Notes: a model not told the origin generated them from the sequence alone. Shown: positions 8,671 through 18,164, counted from the first letter of the stretch. The stretch: DNA of 64,000 nt from Verrucomicrobiota bacterium (GCA_016200005.1 JACQFP010000024.1:1-64000); one strand, 5' to 3'. Numbers and translations are program-made.

Positions 8671-9280
8671 TTAATTGACCCGGTTGATTTGTCGGCTGCG
8701 CAAATCAACCGCTCCGTAGCGGGTTGTTGTGAAATCCACGTTGTCCCTATTGTGGACAATGAGCGTATCCTGCCCGAGAAAACCTGCGTGCAGGGGCTTG
8801 GTCTTGAACCCCACCCCGTAGCCGCTGAAGAGAATGCGGCTGCCAATCATATCCACGGTTCCAACGATGACCGCTGGTCGGCACGGGTCAGCCGACCATT
8901 CGCGGTTATCTGCAAATTAACCACGAAGCGTGCTAACTGCCAGGACAACCGCACTCGATGGCGCACAGATTCCTCAGTGTGGCATCCAACCCGGCGGCGG
9001 CAAAATTACGCCGGAGTTTCTCCACCTCCTCGGTTGTTTGATCGACGACGGTTCGTCGATTCACGACATAAACCAAGCGTCGCGGAACTTTGCCTGGATG
9101 CTTGGCTACAGCAATAAACCAGAGGGCGACAACGGAAGTTTTTCCCAAACCAGTTGGAAGATCGCAGCACAGTGGAATATCACCTTTCTCAAACCGCAAA
9201 AAGAGCTCCCTCTGCCAAGGGAATGGCTCCTCAACACCTGTGAGAGTTGTGAAGAGGTGTTGAAATTCCTTGGAGTTCAT
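8671..9280 (-). pseudogene. cas3: Decayed, truncated cas3 helicase (type I-G/I-U-like)
   Basis: Reading from 9280 down, the residues EFQHLFTTLTGVEEPFPWQ, then CDLPTGLGKTS (Walker A) and RRLVYVVNRRTVVDQ match the N-terminus of the compact Cas3 of type I-G (formerly I-U) CRISPR systems. The frame breaks near 8936-8950 and ends at a TAG (8933-8935). The shifted frame carries ADNREWSADPCRPAV, GTVDMIGSR, YGVGFK and PLHAGFLGQD, which is the continuation up to motif II. It contains a stop at 8917-8919. Homology ends after LIVH at about 8745; the DEAH box and everything after it are gone. No cas1, cas2, effector genes or repeat array are nearby, so this is an orphan relic. Confidence 0.75.
8681..8711. 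repeat. Perfect 10-bp inverted repeat
   Basis: CGGTTGATTT (8681-8690) pairs with AAATCAACCG (8702-8711) around an 11-nt loop. It lies at the point where the cas3 relic loses homology, so it could be a terminator or a scar of the truncation. It has no U-run. Confidence 0.5.
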
Positions 9281-9310
9281 ATTCAAAGCAGGCGCGCTGT
9301 TCAGCGACAA

Positions 9311-9678
9311 TGCGGGCGAACGGAAGTCGGCTCACGATTCACCGCCTTCTCGACGTGTTGGTGCAAGGTGCCTGGTCATTGACTGCCTTTGTTAATTTGG
9401 CGTCGCACAAAGGCCAAATCCGCACTGCATCTTCCCCGGCGGGTTTCATGTTTGTATCAAACCCCGCTCCCTACGGCGAGCATGAAAAGTGCGCTGCGCC
9501 ATGATTGTTCAGGTGCTTCGGTTGGGATGTTGGCTGCCAGAGAACGGCGCGTTTCCTCCATGAAGCGTCTAGCGGAATGGTGGAAGAGGCGGAGAGACCG
9601 GAGCCAAGCTCCCAACGGAAGCGTCGCGCGACTGCGCGCCAACCAAACCGTGACGAGCGCGCGTTGGTCACGGCGGTT
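9311..9678. other. Non-coding or unrecognised stretch between two relics
   Basis: Open frames exist on both strands but they are Arg/Ser-rich and look like shadows. No CRISPR repeat unit or known gene is visible. A short imperfect inverted repeat (GTGAC...GTCAC) sits near 9650-9675. Confidence 0.5.
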
Positions 9679-11068
9679 TCAGATGTGAACGCGGTTTTTT
9701 CGCTTTGAAGCTCGCTCCGGTTTCTCCCGTTGGATATTCGACTCCTCTTGAACCTCGTTCGCTTCGGCGGCAGTCGCTTCAAGTTGGTTGGATGCTTGGT
9801 TCTTATTGAGGTCGAGCTTGCCAAGGATTTCCTGTTGCCGCTTCTGCAACGACGTGAGTTGGCTGGCATATTCAAAGGGAGCGCCGATTTTCGGTTCGAG
9901 GTCGCGCAGACGTTTTTCCGAATCTTTGATATTGGCGGACACGTTGTTGGCGGTTTCCTCGAAGGTTTGAACCGTGTGTTCCAACGAACGAATCGTGCCG
10001 TGCGGCGAATCGGTCACGCTCGCCTGATGAGTCGCCGCTCCCTTCACAAGCAGTGCTGGGAGTTGCAATCCCCAAGCGATCCACAAATCAAAACCCGCGA
10101 AGCGCCCGACGCGCTCGTCCACGCCAGTCCGTCGAACACGTTCGCCGTGTCGAATGAGCAATTCACCGGCGATGCCACGGTCGCGGATTTCCTGGCCGTC
10201 AATTTCGATGACAAAGGCATCGCCCTGTGTTCTGTCGCGTGGCGATGTCGGTTTGAACGGCGGCAAGACGTTTTTGATAAACGGGGATTTCCTCCGTCGT
10301 CCGCCGCAGCGTCGAACGCAGCCGATACTGCGTGTCGTTGTGTTGGGATTGCAGCCGCGTGAGACGTAAAACCTCCGTATCCACTTTGGCCTTCTCCATG
10401 ACGAGTGGGTTGCCAGAAGCAATCGCTTTCACCTCGGCGTAGGTCAGCGCGGCGGAATCAACGTCCTCGATGCGCCGGACGCTGGTGTCGCCGGACATGA
10501 CTTGATGAATGAACTTCGCCTTCGTCTCCAGCGTTTGCCACATGTAGGCGTCGAAGCTGCCTTCGGTGACGTAGCGGAAGATTTGCACGCTCGCGTTGGT
10601 GTTGCCTTGACGAAGGATGCGGCCTTCGCGTTGCTCCACGTCGGCGGGCCGCCAAGGGGCGTCAAGATGATGCAACGCGACGAGCCGCTCTTGCACGTTT
10701 GTGCCCGAACCCATTTTCTGCGTGCTGCCAAAGAGAACGCGCACTTTTCCCGCGCGCACGTCTTTGAAAAGAGCAAGTTTCGCGGCGTCGCTGTCGTAAT
10801 CCTGGATGAACGCGATTTCGTGATCGGGAATTCCTTTCACTACGAGCTTCTCGCGCATTTCATTGTAAACGGAGAACCCTCGTTCCTTGGGTGTCGAGAG
10901 GTCGCAGAAGACCAGTTGCGCCGAACGCTTTTCCGCTGTGTCGAGCCAGATTTCGTAAATCTGCGACACGGCCATGTTGCCCTTGCTGTCGGGATGGTCG
11001 CGCGCAGTTAGGTCAATCAACCGCAAATCGAGCGCGGCCTTGCGACCCTCCGACGTGATCTTGGGGGC
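9679..11068 (-). pseudogene. C-terminal remnant of a mobile-element SNF2-type helicase/methylase
   Basis: The text GRKAALDLRLIDLTA, then LFGSTQKMGSGTNVQERLV, LDAPWRPADVEQREGRILRQ and FRYVTEGSFDAYMWQTLE is the helicase C-terminal domain of the very large DEAD/SNF2 helicase-methylase proteins carried by plasmids and integrative elements. Motif VI is intact (Q-R-x-G-R-x-x-R). The frame breaks near 10232-10240 and resumes as GDAFVIEIDGQEIRDRG, ending in a Gln/Glu-rich coiled coil at 9679. The N-terminal part (motor domain 1, and the methylase if present) is missing: at 11068 the sequence switches directly into an IS110 relic. Confidence 0.75.
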
Positions 11069-11726
11069 GATGATTTTCAACCAGCGCATCCCCAGGCCAT
11101 GTAGCGCGCACACATGGCTCTGGCTTTTTTTCCTGTGGGCGTAGTAGTAAATTCGCGCCCAGTCGCAGTAATGACGGCTCAGATCAACCCACAGGTGGAT
11201 GGTGTGTCACAGGAAGGGGTTGAATTGGGGGCGCAGACATGCGACGGATACTTTGCCCGATCGATAGCTTACTGGCGCCACGCCGGGGCTTGCGGTTGGT
11301 GCGCCAGCGATTGCGGGGCGACGAGTTCGCCCATAGAAGGGGAAGCCAGTTTCGGGCCGGCGCCGGGCAGTGATTGAAAAAGCGTGCGCGCGATGCGCGC
11401 GGAAACACTCATCAATCAAAACGCGATACCTGACTGGGCAGTTTGAGGGTGCGATACGACTTGGAACTGCAGGGATGTACTGCATAAACGCGATAGCCCA
11501 GCATCACCAACAGCTTGATGCCCGCGTTGTGGCCGGATTCAATCGCGACGGCCAACTGCGGAAACCCCACCAGCTTTTGGCGGCATAACGCCCAGCCTTT
11601 CGAGGTGTGTTCAAACCGAAACTCGGTGGCGACTTTTCCAGTGCCGTTCAAAACGAGCACATCGTGATGATCTTTGGCCCAATCGAATCCAGCGAAATGA
11701 GTGACTTCAGCCCAGGTTGTCTGCAT
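11069..11726 (-). mobile_element. IS110-family transposase remnant, internally deleted
   Basis: From 11726 down: FAGFDWAKDHHDVLVLNGTG is the first Asp motif of the DEDD domain, followed by AVAIESGHNAG and YAVHPCSSKSYR. The frame is lost near 11412-11430. Pieces of the C-terminal Transposase_20 domain then appear in other frames (LFQSLPGAGPKL, APVSYRSGK, and finally CALHGLGMRWLKII), with a stop and frame changes between them. About a third of the usual 340-residue protein is missing from the middle. Both ends are cut, and the left end is fused to the helicase relic. It cannot be active. Confidence 0.75.
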
Positions 11727-11789
11727 ACGGAATGTCGGCTGTTGGAAGTTTTGCAGACAATGTCCGTCGATAATATTCAATAACCTCAC

Positions 11790-12059
11790 TTCATGCGTTT
11801 GCAGCGAAATACCGCATCTGGTGGTCTTGAAGGGGATGCATGTTGAACCAATACATGTCAGCGAGAATATCGCATCTGTGCAATGTCGAACCGTCGCTTT
11901 TCGACATAATTTCTTTCACTTTTCCAAAAGGCTCCCCTGAGAAAGTGAGTATTACTCTTGGTCGTTGTGTTATGGACATCGCCCTTGAAAGAGCGGCGAT
12001 CCAGCACGGAAACTTTTTGCTTTTTGCCCGGAAAAACCGCGGCGCATGGGTATCCGGAA
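11790..12059. other. Unrecognised stretch
   Basis: I recognise no gene here on either strand. It is AT-richer than its surroundings (TTTTTGCTTTTTGCC near 12015) and may be debris between the IS110 relic and the larA fragment. Confidence 0.4.
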
Positions 12060-12695
12060 TCACGTAGCGCGTAGCGCTGGGGCTGTCGTTCGTAGAAAAG
12101 CCGAGTATTGTTGGCCGGCCTCTTCCGAGGACAAGTACGGGATGGTCATCGGCCCTTGTGGCAATACGGCAACGCGGGCGTCCGGCCCCAACCTGATCAG
12201 ACATTCATCAACGAGCGCAGCAATCTCAGCACAAGGAGTCAAATGCACAGCACAAACAACTTCATCAGGAAGTCTGCTATGAATCAAAACATTCGCCCGG
12301 CGTTGAACGAGCGCAAGAATTTGGGCCTGCCACTGTTCCGGACGACGAAATCCTGGTGACGCCAGCATGGCTAGTAATTCGGCAGGCGAGGAAACCTCAC
12401 GCAAGAGCTTATCCAGATGACTATTGGTCGGCACTCCTTCGCGACATTCAGCGGCAAGAATAATGGTTCCGCCCGGTTTAGGAATGCGAGCGCCGGCACT
12501 TAATCCTTTCACGCCTTGGTAGAGGTCTTGGTCCAGTGGATAGCCACTGTTGGTGGTAACCACGACGTCGAATAAGTGCGGCACAGGTTGCATCGCCGCC
12601 CTGCGAACAAACTCGATCCCTGTCTTGTGCGCACCAACCAGATCACCGGCGAACACGCCGGTAATCTGCCGTCGCTCGTTCAGGGCAACGTTCAT
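12060..12695 (-). pseudogene. larA: C-terminal half of a LarA-type nickel-dependent racemase
   Basis: The residues ITGVFAGDLVGAHKTG, VVTTNSGYPLDQDLYQGVKG, GGTIILAAECREG and RVAVLPQGPMTIPYL are typical of the C-terminal domain of LarA (lactate racemase and related nickel-pincer racemases). The family is about 420 residues; only about 211 remain, so the N-terminal domain is absent. The first ATG overlaps the stop of the AraC gene (ATGA), so the fragment could still be translated by coupling, but without its other half a working racemase is unlikely. Treat it as a 5'-truncated gene. Confidence 0.65.
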
Positions 12696-13627
12696 TTCAC
12701 AACCTGCGAGTCTTTCGCCCGCCCGTAATCCTTCGGGGAAACCCCCATGAAGGAACGGAACGTGACGTAGAAATGGCTTGGGCTGTCGAACCCAACCATC
12801 AGCGCAGCTTCGGTAACGTTGTGTCCTCCCTCATTGAGCAACGCTGCCGCCCGGTGGATGCGATAGCCCTGAAGGTATTTCACCCATGAAATCCCGAGTG
12901 CCTGTTGGAAGACGTACTTCAATCGCGATTCACTCAACCCAACTGCGCGAGCCATCTTTTGAGCGTAAACCGGTTCGGCGTAATTCTCTCGCAGATACTT
13001 GAGAGTCTTGAGGATCGGCTGCCAGTTAATTTCCAGTTCACCGCCGCCGATATTGCGGCCCAGCGCTTGTTCCCAGCGCAGCAACCGCACCAGCATCTCC
13101 ATGAGCACGGTGCGCAACCTCACCTCCCGCCCGAACCCCGGTTGTGAGAACTCGTGGTGGATTTCCTCGAAGCGATGGCGGAATTCATCACGGTATCTTG
13201 GTGGAAAACGGACCACGCGCTGGGCCGCAGGTTGCTGTGCTGTGAAGCGCCGGAGGATTCGAACTCCGTCGCTTTCCGGCCCCATCTCCACCAGCACCCA
13301 CGGTAGAAAATAGACCGTGATGAAGCGCAACGGAAATTTCTCAATCACGCCCCAGTGCGGCAGTCCCGGCCCCAGCAGCAGCAACTCTCCAACCCCGCGA
13401 CGAACCTGCTCTTTTTCTATCATGGAAAAGCCACTCCCGCCCTGCAACAAGATGCTGATTTCGCAGTACGGGTGGCGCTCAGGATGAGGAGTGGGTGGCC
13501 CCTCAGTCACGGTTGCGCTGCGGACCCAAACCGGACTGGATTCGCTCAAAGGCTGTCGCGATTCAGTCACGTCCAGCAACCAGGCGAGGTCTTGAAAGCG
13601 ACCTTTCTCATTCTTCTTCTGGCTCAT
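12692..13627 (-). CDS. AraC-family transcriptional regulator with cupin sensor domain
   Basis: About 311 residues from the ATG at 13627 (MSQKKNEK). An upstream in-frame ATG at 13705 would overlap the preceding gene and adds unlikely sequence. The N-terminal half is a cupin-like AraC_binding domain (HPYCEISILLQGGSG, LLGPGLPHWG) that should bind a sugar or sugar acid. The C-terminal 100 residues hold two helix-turn-helix units (YAQKMARAVGLSESRLKYVF and VTEAALMVGFDSPSHFYVTF), the last with the signature F.....G.SP.DY. It is the last intact gene of the minus-strand sugar operon and is likely its local regulator, with the 20986-21263 gap as the obvious target. Confidence 0.85.
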   Translation of the reverse strand: MSQKKNEKGRFQDLAWLLDVTESRQPLSESSPVWVRSATVTEGPPTPHPERHPYCEISILLQGGSGFSMIEKEQVRRGVGELLLLGPGLPHWGVIEKFPLRFITVYFLPWVLVEMGPESDGVRILRRFTAQQPAAQRVVRFPPRYRDEFRHRFEEIHHEFSQPGFGREVRLRTVLMEMLVRLLRWEQALGRNIGGGELEINWQPILKTLKYLRENYAEPVYAQKMARAVGLSESRLKYVFQQALGISWVKYLQGYRIHRAAALLNEGGHNVTEAALMVGFDSPSHFYVTFRSFMGVSPKDYGRAKDSQVVK

Positions 13628-13701
13628 GGTCGGCGATATTTTAGATCCATCGTGAGGAAACATTAATTCATGACGGGCAGTCTTCAGAGGTTGAACACGC
13701 T

Positions 13702-14505
13702 TCAAGTTCGCGCGAATTTGAATGGGACGCCCTGCTCAAGCAGTCGGTACGAGCCGCCCATACCCTGCAACTTGAGATTCGTATGCAACATTTGGGGTGG
13801 CTGGCAGTTGTCGAGAAAGAGATCGTGGTGGCAGGGAATGACAACTTTAACTTTCAATCGCTTGGCCAGCGCCGCCGCCTCGGCGGAACCGAGATTGCGA
13901 AACGCACCGTTGATCACGGCCGCGAGCAAGTCCGGCTTGTGCGGCGCGACGGCATCTGCAAGCAAGTCATGGTAGGCCGTGTCCCCTGTGAAATAGAGAG
14001 TCGGCCCGCTCTTAACGAACACCAGGTAGCCCACATGGGTGAGATCGTCGCCGCCGAATGGAATGGCAAACGTCGCGCGCACCGTGAGGTCGCCAACGGT
14101 CACGCTCTTGTTCGGCCAAACCATCGTCATTTCCCCTTCCGGAACTCCGATCGAATGAAGACGTTCAATTGCTTCGGCGGGCGCGACGAACTGGCCATGT
14201 CCACCGGCTTGGCGATAGGGCCCGATGGTTTCCGGATCGAGATGATCCTGGTGACTGTGGGTCATCAGGTAGAGATCAATGCCGACCAGGTCTTTGGCCG
14301 CCAGCGGCGGAGGCACCTGGCGATCCATGCGAAAGCCGTGCTGTTCGCCGATCGCTTTGCAGGAGTTGGAGAGGTACGGGTCAAGCGCGGCAATTTTGCC
14401 GCCCGGGGTCTTAATAATGAAACCCGCCTGGCCCAACCACCAAATCGCCACCGATCCGCGCGGCACCCGGTGGGCCTTGATCTGCTTCATCGTCATTCGT
14501 TTCAT
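13702..14505 (-). CDS. UlaG-like metallo-beta-lactamase-fold lactonase
   Basis: About 267 residues from ATG 14505; a TTG at 14538 overlapping the upstream stop is the alternative. The MBL motif MTHSHQDHLD (HxHxDH) and later TGDTAYHD and IPCHHDLF supply the metal ligands. The opening WWLGQAGFIIKTPGG and DPYLSNS match the L-ascorbate-6-phosphate lactonase (UlaG) family. In this operon, beside two dehydrogenases, a sugar-acid lactone hydrolase is the natural reading, but the substrate is inferred. The protein should be cytoplasmic. Confidence 0.75.
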   Translation of the reverse strand: MKRMTMKQIKAHRVPRGSVAIWWLGQAGFIIKTPGGKIAALDPYLSNSCKAIGEQHGFRMDRQVPPPLAAKDLVGIDLYLMTHSHQDHLDPETIGPYRQAGGHGQFVAPAEAIERLHSIGVPEGEMTMVWPNKSVTVGDLTVRATFAIPFGGDDLTHVGYLVFVKSGPTLYFTGDTAYHDLLADAVAPHKPDLLAAVINGAFRNLGSAEAAALAKRLKVKVVIPCHHDLFLDNCQPPQMLHTNLKLQGMGGSYRLLEQGVPFKFART

Positions 14506-14534
14506 AGGAAGATTTCGTGGCTCAGGGTTCTTGG

Positions 14535-15320
14535 TCAAAAGTCCCGGAAAAATCCGCCCGCCGTCCAGCCGCCGTCAACGCAAAGGATTTGGCCGGTGAC
14601 GTAGCTGCTCTCCGGCGCGGCAAAGAAGAGCACCGTGTGAGCGATCTCCTCCGGGGTGCCGACCCGGCCCAGCGGGACGTGACTTAGCATCCGCTGCGCC
14701 CGATCTTTCATGAGCGCATCGTCGCCGTAAAATAACGACTTCGTTCCATCGGTGAGGGTCGATCCGGGGGCGACGCAGTTGACGAGAATGCCGCTGGGCG
14801 CAAGCTCGATGGCCATCGCGCGCGTGAGTTGCACCACGCCGGCCTTGGCCGCCGCAAACGCGCATTGCAACCGCGCGGGCACGACGCCAATGGCCGAAGC
14901 AATGTTGACGATGCGGCCGCTCTGCCTCGGAATCATCGCCCGGCTGGCCGCGCGACTGACGAGGAACAGCCCGGTCAGGTCCACATCGAGGATGCGCTGC
15001 CACTCGGCCAGCGGGAATTGGTCAATGTTCACCCGGTGCTTCGCCGTGTTGATGCCCGCATTGTTCACGAGGATGTCGAGGCGGCCGTGCTGCTGGAGCA
15101 CTTGCGCGACGCCGGCGTCCACCTGTGCCTCGTTGCTCACGTCCATCGCCAGGGCCGTGCCGGACGGGGACCGGGCGGCGGAAATTTTCGCCGTCTCGAA
15201 ATCAATGTCCGCATACACCACTCGCGCGCCATTCTGCGTCAGCAGGTCGGCGATTGCCTGGCCGATGCCACGGGCGGCGCCCGTGACGAGCGCCACCTGA
15301 CCGTTAAGATCAACTCTCAT
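14535..15320 (-). CDS. Short-chain dehydrogenase with Tyr-to-Phe change at the catalytic position
   Basis: 261 residues from ATG 15320 (MRVDLNGQVALVTG). TGAARGIGQAI is the NAD(P) motif, NNAGIN the structural motif, and IASAIG holds the catalytic Ser. Where classical SDRs have YxxxK, this protein reads CAFAAAKAGV, that is FxxxK: the codon is TTT, so the general acid/base Tyr is missing while the Lys is kept. The C-terminus (VTGQILCVDGGW) is normal. It may be an altered or inactive enzyme, or a binding subunit. It sits between the lactonase (29 bp away) and a gene of unknown function. Confidence 0.8.
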   Translation of the reverse strand: MRVDLNGQVALVTGAARGIGQAIADLLTQNGARVVYADIDFETAKISAARSPSGTALAMDVSNEAQVDAGVAQVLQQHGRLDILVNNAGINTAKHRVNIDQFPLAEWQRILDVDLTGLFLVSRAASRAMIPRQSGRIVNIASAIGVVPARLQCAFAAAKAGVVQLTRAMAIELAPSGILVNCVAPGSTLTDGTKSLFYGDDALMKDRAQRMLSHVPLGRVGTPEEIAHTVLFFAAPESSYVTGQILCVDGGWTAGGFFRDF

Positions 15321-15464
15321 GGTGTTCTCAGACTGACACTGTTGGCATCCATGACTCAAACTGTTTTCTGAAGATTTTCAGCGATTTGACGAAGGAAACG
15401 AAACTGATTCTCGCCCCGCAATCAAAACGCTGTTGGCCCTTTCTCTCCGCCAGACACACGATTT

Positions 15465-16541
15465 TCATTCCTCCTCTTCTACCCACGGCGTCGGCGTGAG
15501 CAAGGTTTTGGCGATCAGTTCGATTTCCGCCTTCCGTCCGCGAAAGGCCCAGACCTGCGCCTCGTCATCGCGGCGCGTGCAACCCGTGCCATGGCCGATG
15601 GCGGGGCTGTGGTATTCCAATTCACTGAACGCGCCGAGTTGACTGTTGATGTTGCACGCCTGCACCGCGAAGCCGAAGTCGTCCGTTTCCGTCCACGGCA
15701 CGTCCACGTATTCGCCCGAAGGATTCACGACAAAGTTGCGGATGATCAGAGCCCACTGGTCGCCGGCTCGATGGAGATAGCCGATGCGGTTGCAAACCGA
15801 GACCGCGCGGATGCCGATCTTGTGCTCGCCTTTCTGCCTCATGCGATAACGGATCAGGTGGTCCGTCGTAATCAAATCCTGCGGCGGGATGGTGCCCACG
15901 GTGCTAAAGAGTTGGCGCGGTTTGGAGCGGCTGAAAGTCGGGATCAAAAGGTCGCCGCCGTGCGGCATCTGGATGAGATTCCAAAGCCCGACCTGGTCAC
16001 GCGTTCGCCGACTCGCCCCGACGAGTTCCAGCGACGTGGATTGGGTGTAGCCGGCATACGCGATGCCTTGGAGCTTCAACCCGCGCTCGTGGCGCAACGG
16101 ATTTGCCGCCGGACCAAAGCTTTTTGTGATCTTGAGACGCAAGTCCTTCTTCGACCGCGAAAGATTTACGGTCAACCGGTTCACTAGCTGGAAACCGTTC
16201 TTCGTTGCCACCGCCTGATAGCGACCTGGATCAAGCGAGCGTTGCTGAAAGTATGGGTCGAGCTTCGGAAAGTTCGGGAAGAACAGGTCCACTTCCGACG
16301 CGAGCCAGGTGCGGTCACCGCCCGAGTTGTGCCACTGATCGCTGGCATAGAAATCCCTGGCCGACTTCACGGACTCCAGCGCCGGGTGCGTCCAATAGAA
16401 GTTTTCATCGCTCTTCGCTGGGAACAAGCCGAGCGCGCGGCCGCCGTAGGGCAGCACCAACAGGCGCGCGCCATCCGAAGTCGTGTAAACCTTCGTCGGC
16501 TTGCCGACTGTCCTCAGAACATGGTTCAGCTTCTTCATCAA
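15465..16541 (-). CDS. Conserved protein of unknown function, possibly galactose-mutarotase-like
   Basis: 358 residues, no signal peptide or membrane segment. It is rich in beta strands and aromatic residues, with features recalling aldose-epimerase-like beta-sandwiches (YGGRALGLFP near the start, VNRLTVNLSRSKKDLRL, FGFAVQACNINSQLGAFSEL, LEYHSPA). I cannot name a family with certainty. It lies 19 bp downstream of the ABC ATPase in the sugar operon, so a role in handling the imported sugar or its anomers is a reasonable guess and no more. Confidence 0.6.
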   Translation of the reverse strand: MMKKLNHVLRTVGKPTKVYTTSDGARLLVLPYGGRALGLFPAKSDENFYWTHPALESVKSARDFYASDQWHNSGGDRTWLASEVDLFFPNFPKLDPYFQQRSLDPGRYQAVATKNGFQLVNRLTVNLSRSKKDLRLKITKSFGPAANPLRHERGLKLQGIAYAGYTQSTSLELVGASRRTRDQVGLWNLIQMPHGGDLLIPTFSRSKPRQLFSTVGTIPPQDLITTDHLIRYRMRQKGEHKIGIRAVSVCNRIGYLHRAGDQWALIIRNFVVNPSGEYVDVPWTETDDFGFAVQACNINSQLGAFSELEYHSPAIGHGTGCTRRDDEAQVWAFRGRKAEIELIAKTLLTPTPWVEEEE

Positions 16542-16560
16542 GTCTGGCCGGCGCCGCGGT

Positions 16561-18129
16561 TCACGAGGCCGAAGGGCTCGTCAAGTCTTGGCTGGTGGGG
16601 AAATTTTGGCGGCCCTGGGTCAGTCCCGTCGCGGCCAGCATGAGGCGGTGTTCGCTCGCCTCGGCTTTGGTGAATTGGTCGGCGAGTTTTCCCCGGGTCA
16701 GAACGATAAACCGATCACAGAGCGCCAGCAGTTCGGGCAGTTCCGAGGAGATCACCACCAGAGCGATCCCCTGGCGCACGAGGTCCATCATCAGTTTGTA
16801 AATCTCGTTCTTCGCGCCCACATCCACGCCCTTGGTTGGTTCGTCGAGCAGGAGCACCTTCGGATTCGGCAGCAGGACCTTGGCGAGCACGACCTTCTGC
16901 TGGTTGCCGCCGCTCAGCGTCGCAACGGACGTGGCGACAGATGGCGCGCGAATGGCCAGCCGATCTTTGTAGTCGTTGGCCAACTGGGTTTCGCGCTTCC
17001 GGTCCAGCACCTGAAACCGCGAAACCGCCGCCAGACTGTGCAGGGTCACGTTCTCCCGGATGGCGAAGTTGAACAACAACCCGTCTTGTTTGCGCTCCTC
17101 GGTCAGCAGGCCGATGCCGTGGTTCTTGGCATCACGCGGATTGCGGATCCTGACCTCACGGCCCTCGATGAAAATCCGCCCGCTACACGGGAGGCGGCCA
17201 TACAAGGCGTTCACAATTTCGCTCCGACCGGAACCAACCAGCCCGCCGATGCCGAGAATTTCCCCACGCCGCACGGCGAAGCTGACGGCCTCAACGACGT
17301 TCTTGTTGGCGATGTGGGGATGAGGCACGGTGAGGTTCTCGACGCGCAGCACTTCGTCCCGGCCGACGGCGGAGTCGCGGGCGGGATAGAAGTTTTCGAT
17401 TTTGCGTCCGATCATCGCCGACACGATGTCGTTTTCGTTGAGCTGGCTCCGGTCAAAATGCGCCACGACGGCGCCGTCACGCATCACCGTCGCCCGGTCG
17501 GCCAGTTCAAAGACCTCGCTCAGCTTGTGAGTGCTGAACAGCGAGGTGACACCTTGTTGTTGCAGGAGGCGCAGGATGCGAAACAAATTCGCCGCTTCAT
17601 CCTGCGTCAGGCAGGCCGTGGATTCGTCAAGAATCAGCACGGAGGGGTTCGTGGACATGGCCCGGGCGATCATCACCAACTGCCGCTGACTGGCGTTGAG
17701 CGAAGACACCAACCGATGGGGATCGAGATTGATGTTGATCTGTTTTAGGAATTGCGCCGCGCGCGCAAAAAGATTCCGGAAACTGACGAGGATTCCCCGA
17801 GCCGCCCAGTGGCCGACGAAGATATTCTCCGCCACCGTGAGACCTTCGATGACGGTGATCTCCTGCGGGACGTAACCGATCCCCTTGCGCTGGGCGTCAT
17901 GCGGCGAGTGGAGTTGGATGGGCGCGCCCGCCAGAATGATCTCGCCCTGAAAAGTGCCGGCGGGATAAACGCCATCGAGAATCTTCATCAGCGTGGACTT
18001 GCCGGCGCCATTCTCGCCCAGCAACGCATGGATGTGCCCGCGCCGGACTTGCAGCGTCACGTCATCGAGCGCCCGCACTCCCGGGAACTCCTTGGTGATG
18101 CCGCGCATCGTCAGGATGTCCCCAGCCAT
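16561..18129 (-). CDS. Sugar ABC transporter ATP-binding protein (RbsA/XylG type)
   Basis: The double ATPase of a ribose/xylose-type importer. The ATG at 18129 gives about 522 residues; a TTG at 18168 overlapping the upstream stop is possible. Domain 1 has Walker A GENGAGKST, signature LNASQRQLV and Walker B ILDESTA. Domain 2 has the degenerate P-loop GLVGSGRSE typical of this family, the strong signature LSGGNQQK and Walker B LLDEPTKG. It works at the inner face of the membrane with the permease (19189) and binding protein (18165). Its length is normal for the family. Confidence 0.9.
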   Translation of the reverse strand: MAGDILTMRGITKEFPGVRALDDVTLQVRRGHIHALLGENGAGKSTLMKILDGVYPAGTFQGEIILAGAPIQLHSPHDAQRKGIGYVPQEITVIEGLTVAENIFVGHWAARGILVSFRNLFARAAQFLKQININLDPHRLVSSLNASQRQLVMIARAMSTNPSVLILDESTACLTQDEAANLFRILRLLQQQGVTSLFSTHKLSEVFELADRATVMRDGAVVAHFDRSQLNENDIVSAMIGRKIENFYPARDSAVGRDEVLRVENLTVPHPHIANKNVVEAVSFAVRRGEILGIGGLVGSGRSEIVNALYGRLPCSGRIFIEGREVRIRNPRDAKNHGIGLLTEERKQDGLLFNFAIRENVTLHSLAAVSRFQVLDRKRETQLANDYKDRLAIRAPSVATSVATLSGGNQQKVVLAKVLLPNPKVLLLDEPTKGVDVGAKNEIYKLMMDLVRQGIALVVISSELPELLALCDRFIVLTRGKLADQFTKAEASEHRLMLAATGLTQGRQNFPTSQDLTSPSAS

Positions 18130-18164
18130 CTGGTCCGAGCCATTGGTCACGCGGCTGTCCACGG

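Noticed and set aside
8521-9117. 198-codon plus-strand frame over the cas3 relic
   Set aside because: It is antisense to recognisable Cas3 motifs, has no ribosome site and no family features.
9311-9678. Possible CRISPR array next to the cas3 relic
   Set aside because: No repeated unit with regular spacing is found; the stretch is unique sequence.
11791-12204. 137-codon minus frame between IS110 relic and larA fragment
   Set aside because: It overlaps the larA fragment in another frame and has low-quality composition; no motif.
16501-17748. 415-codon plus frame antisense to the ABC ATPase, and a 566-codon plus frame antisense to the IS transposase (37062-38762)
   Set aside because: Long shadow frames are expected in GC-rich DNA opposite real genes; the sense strands have full domain sets.
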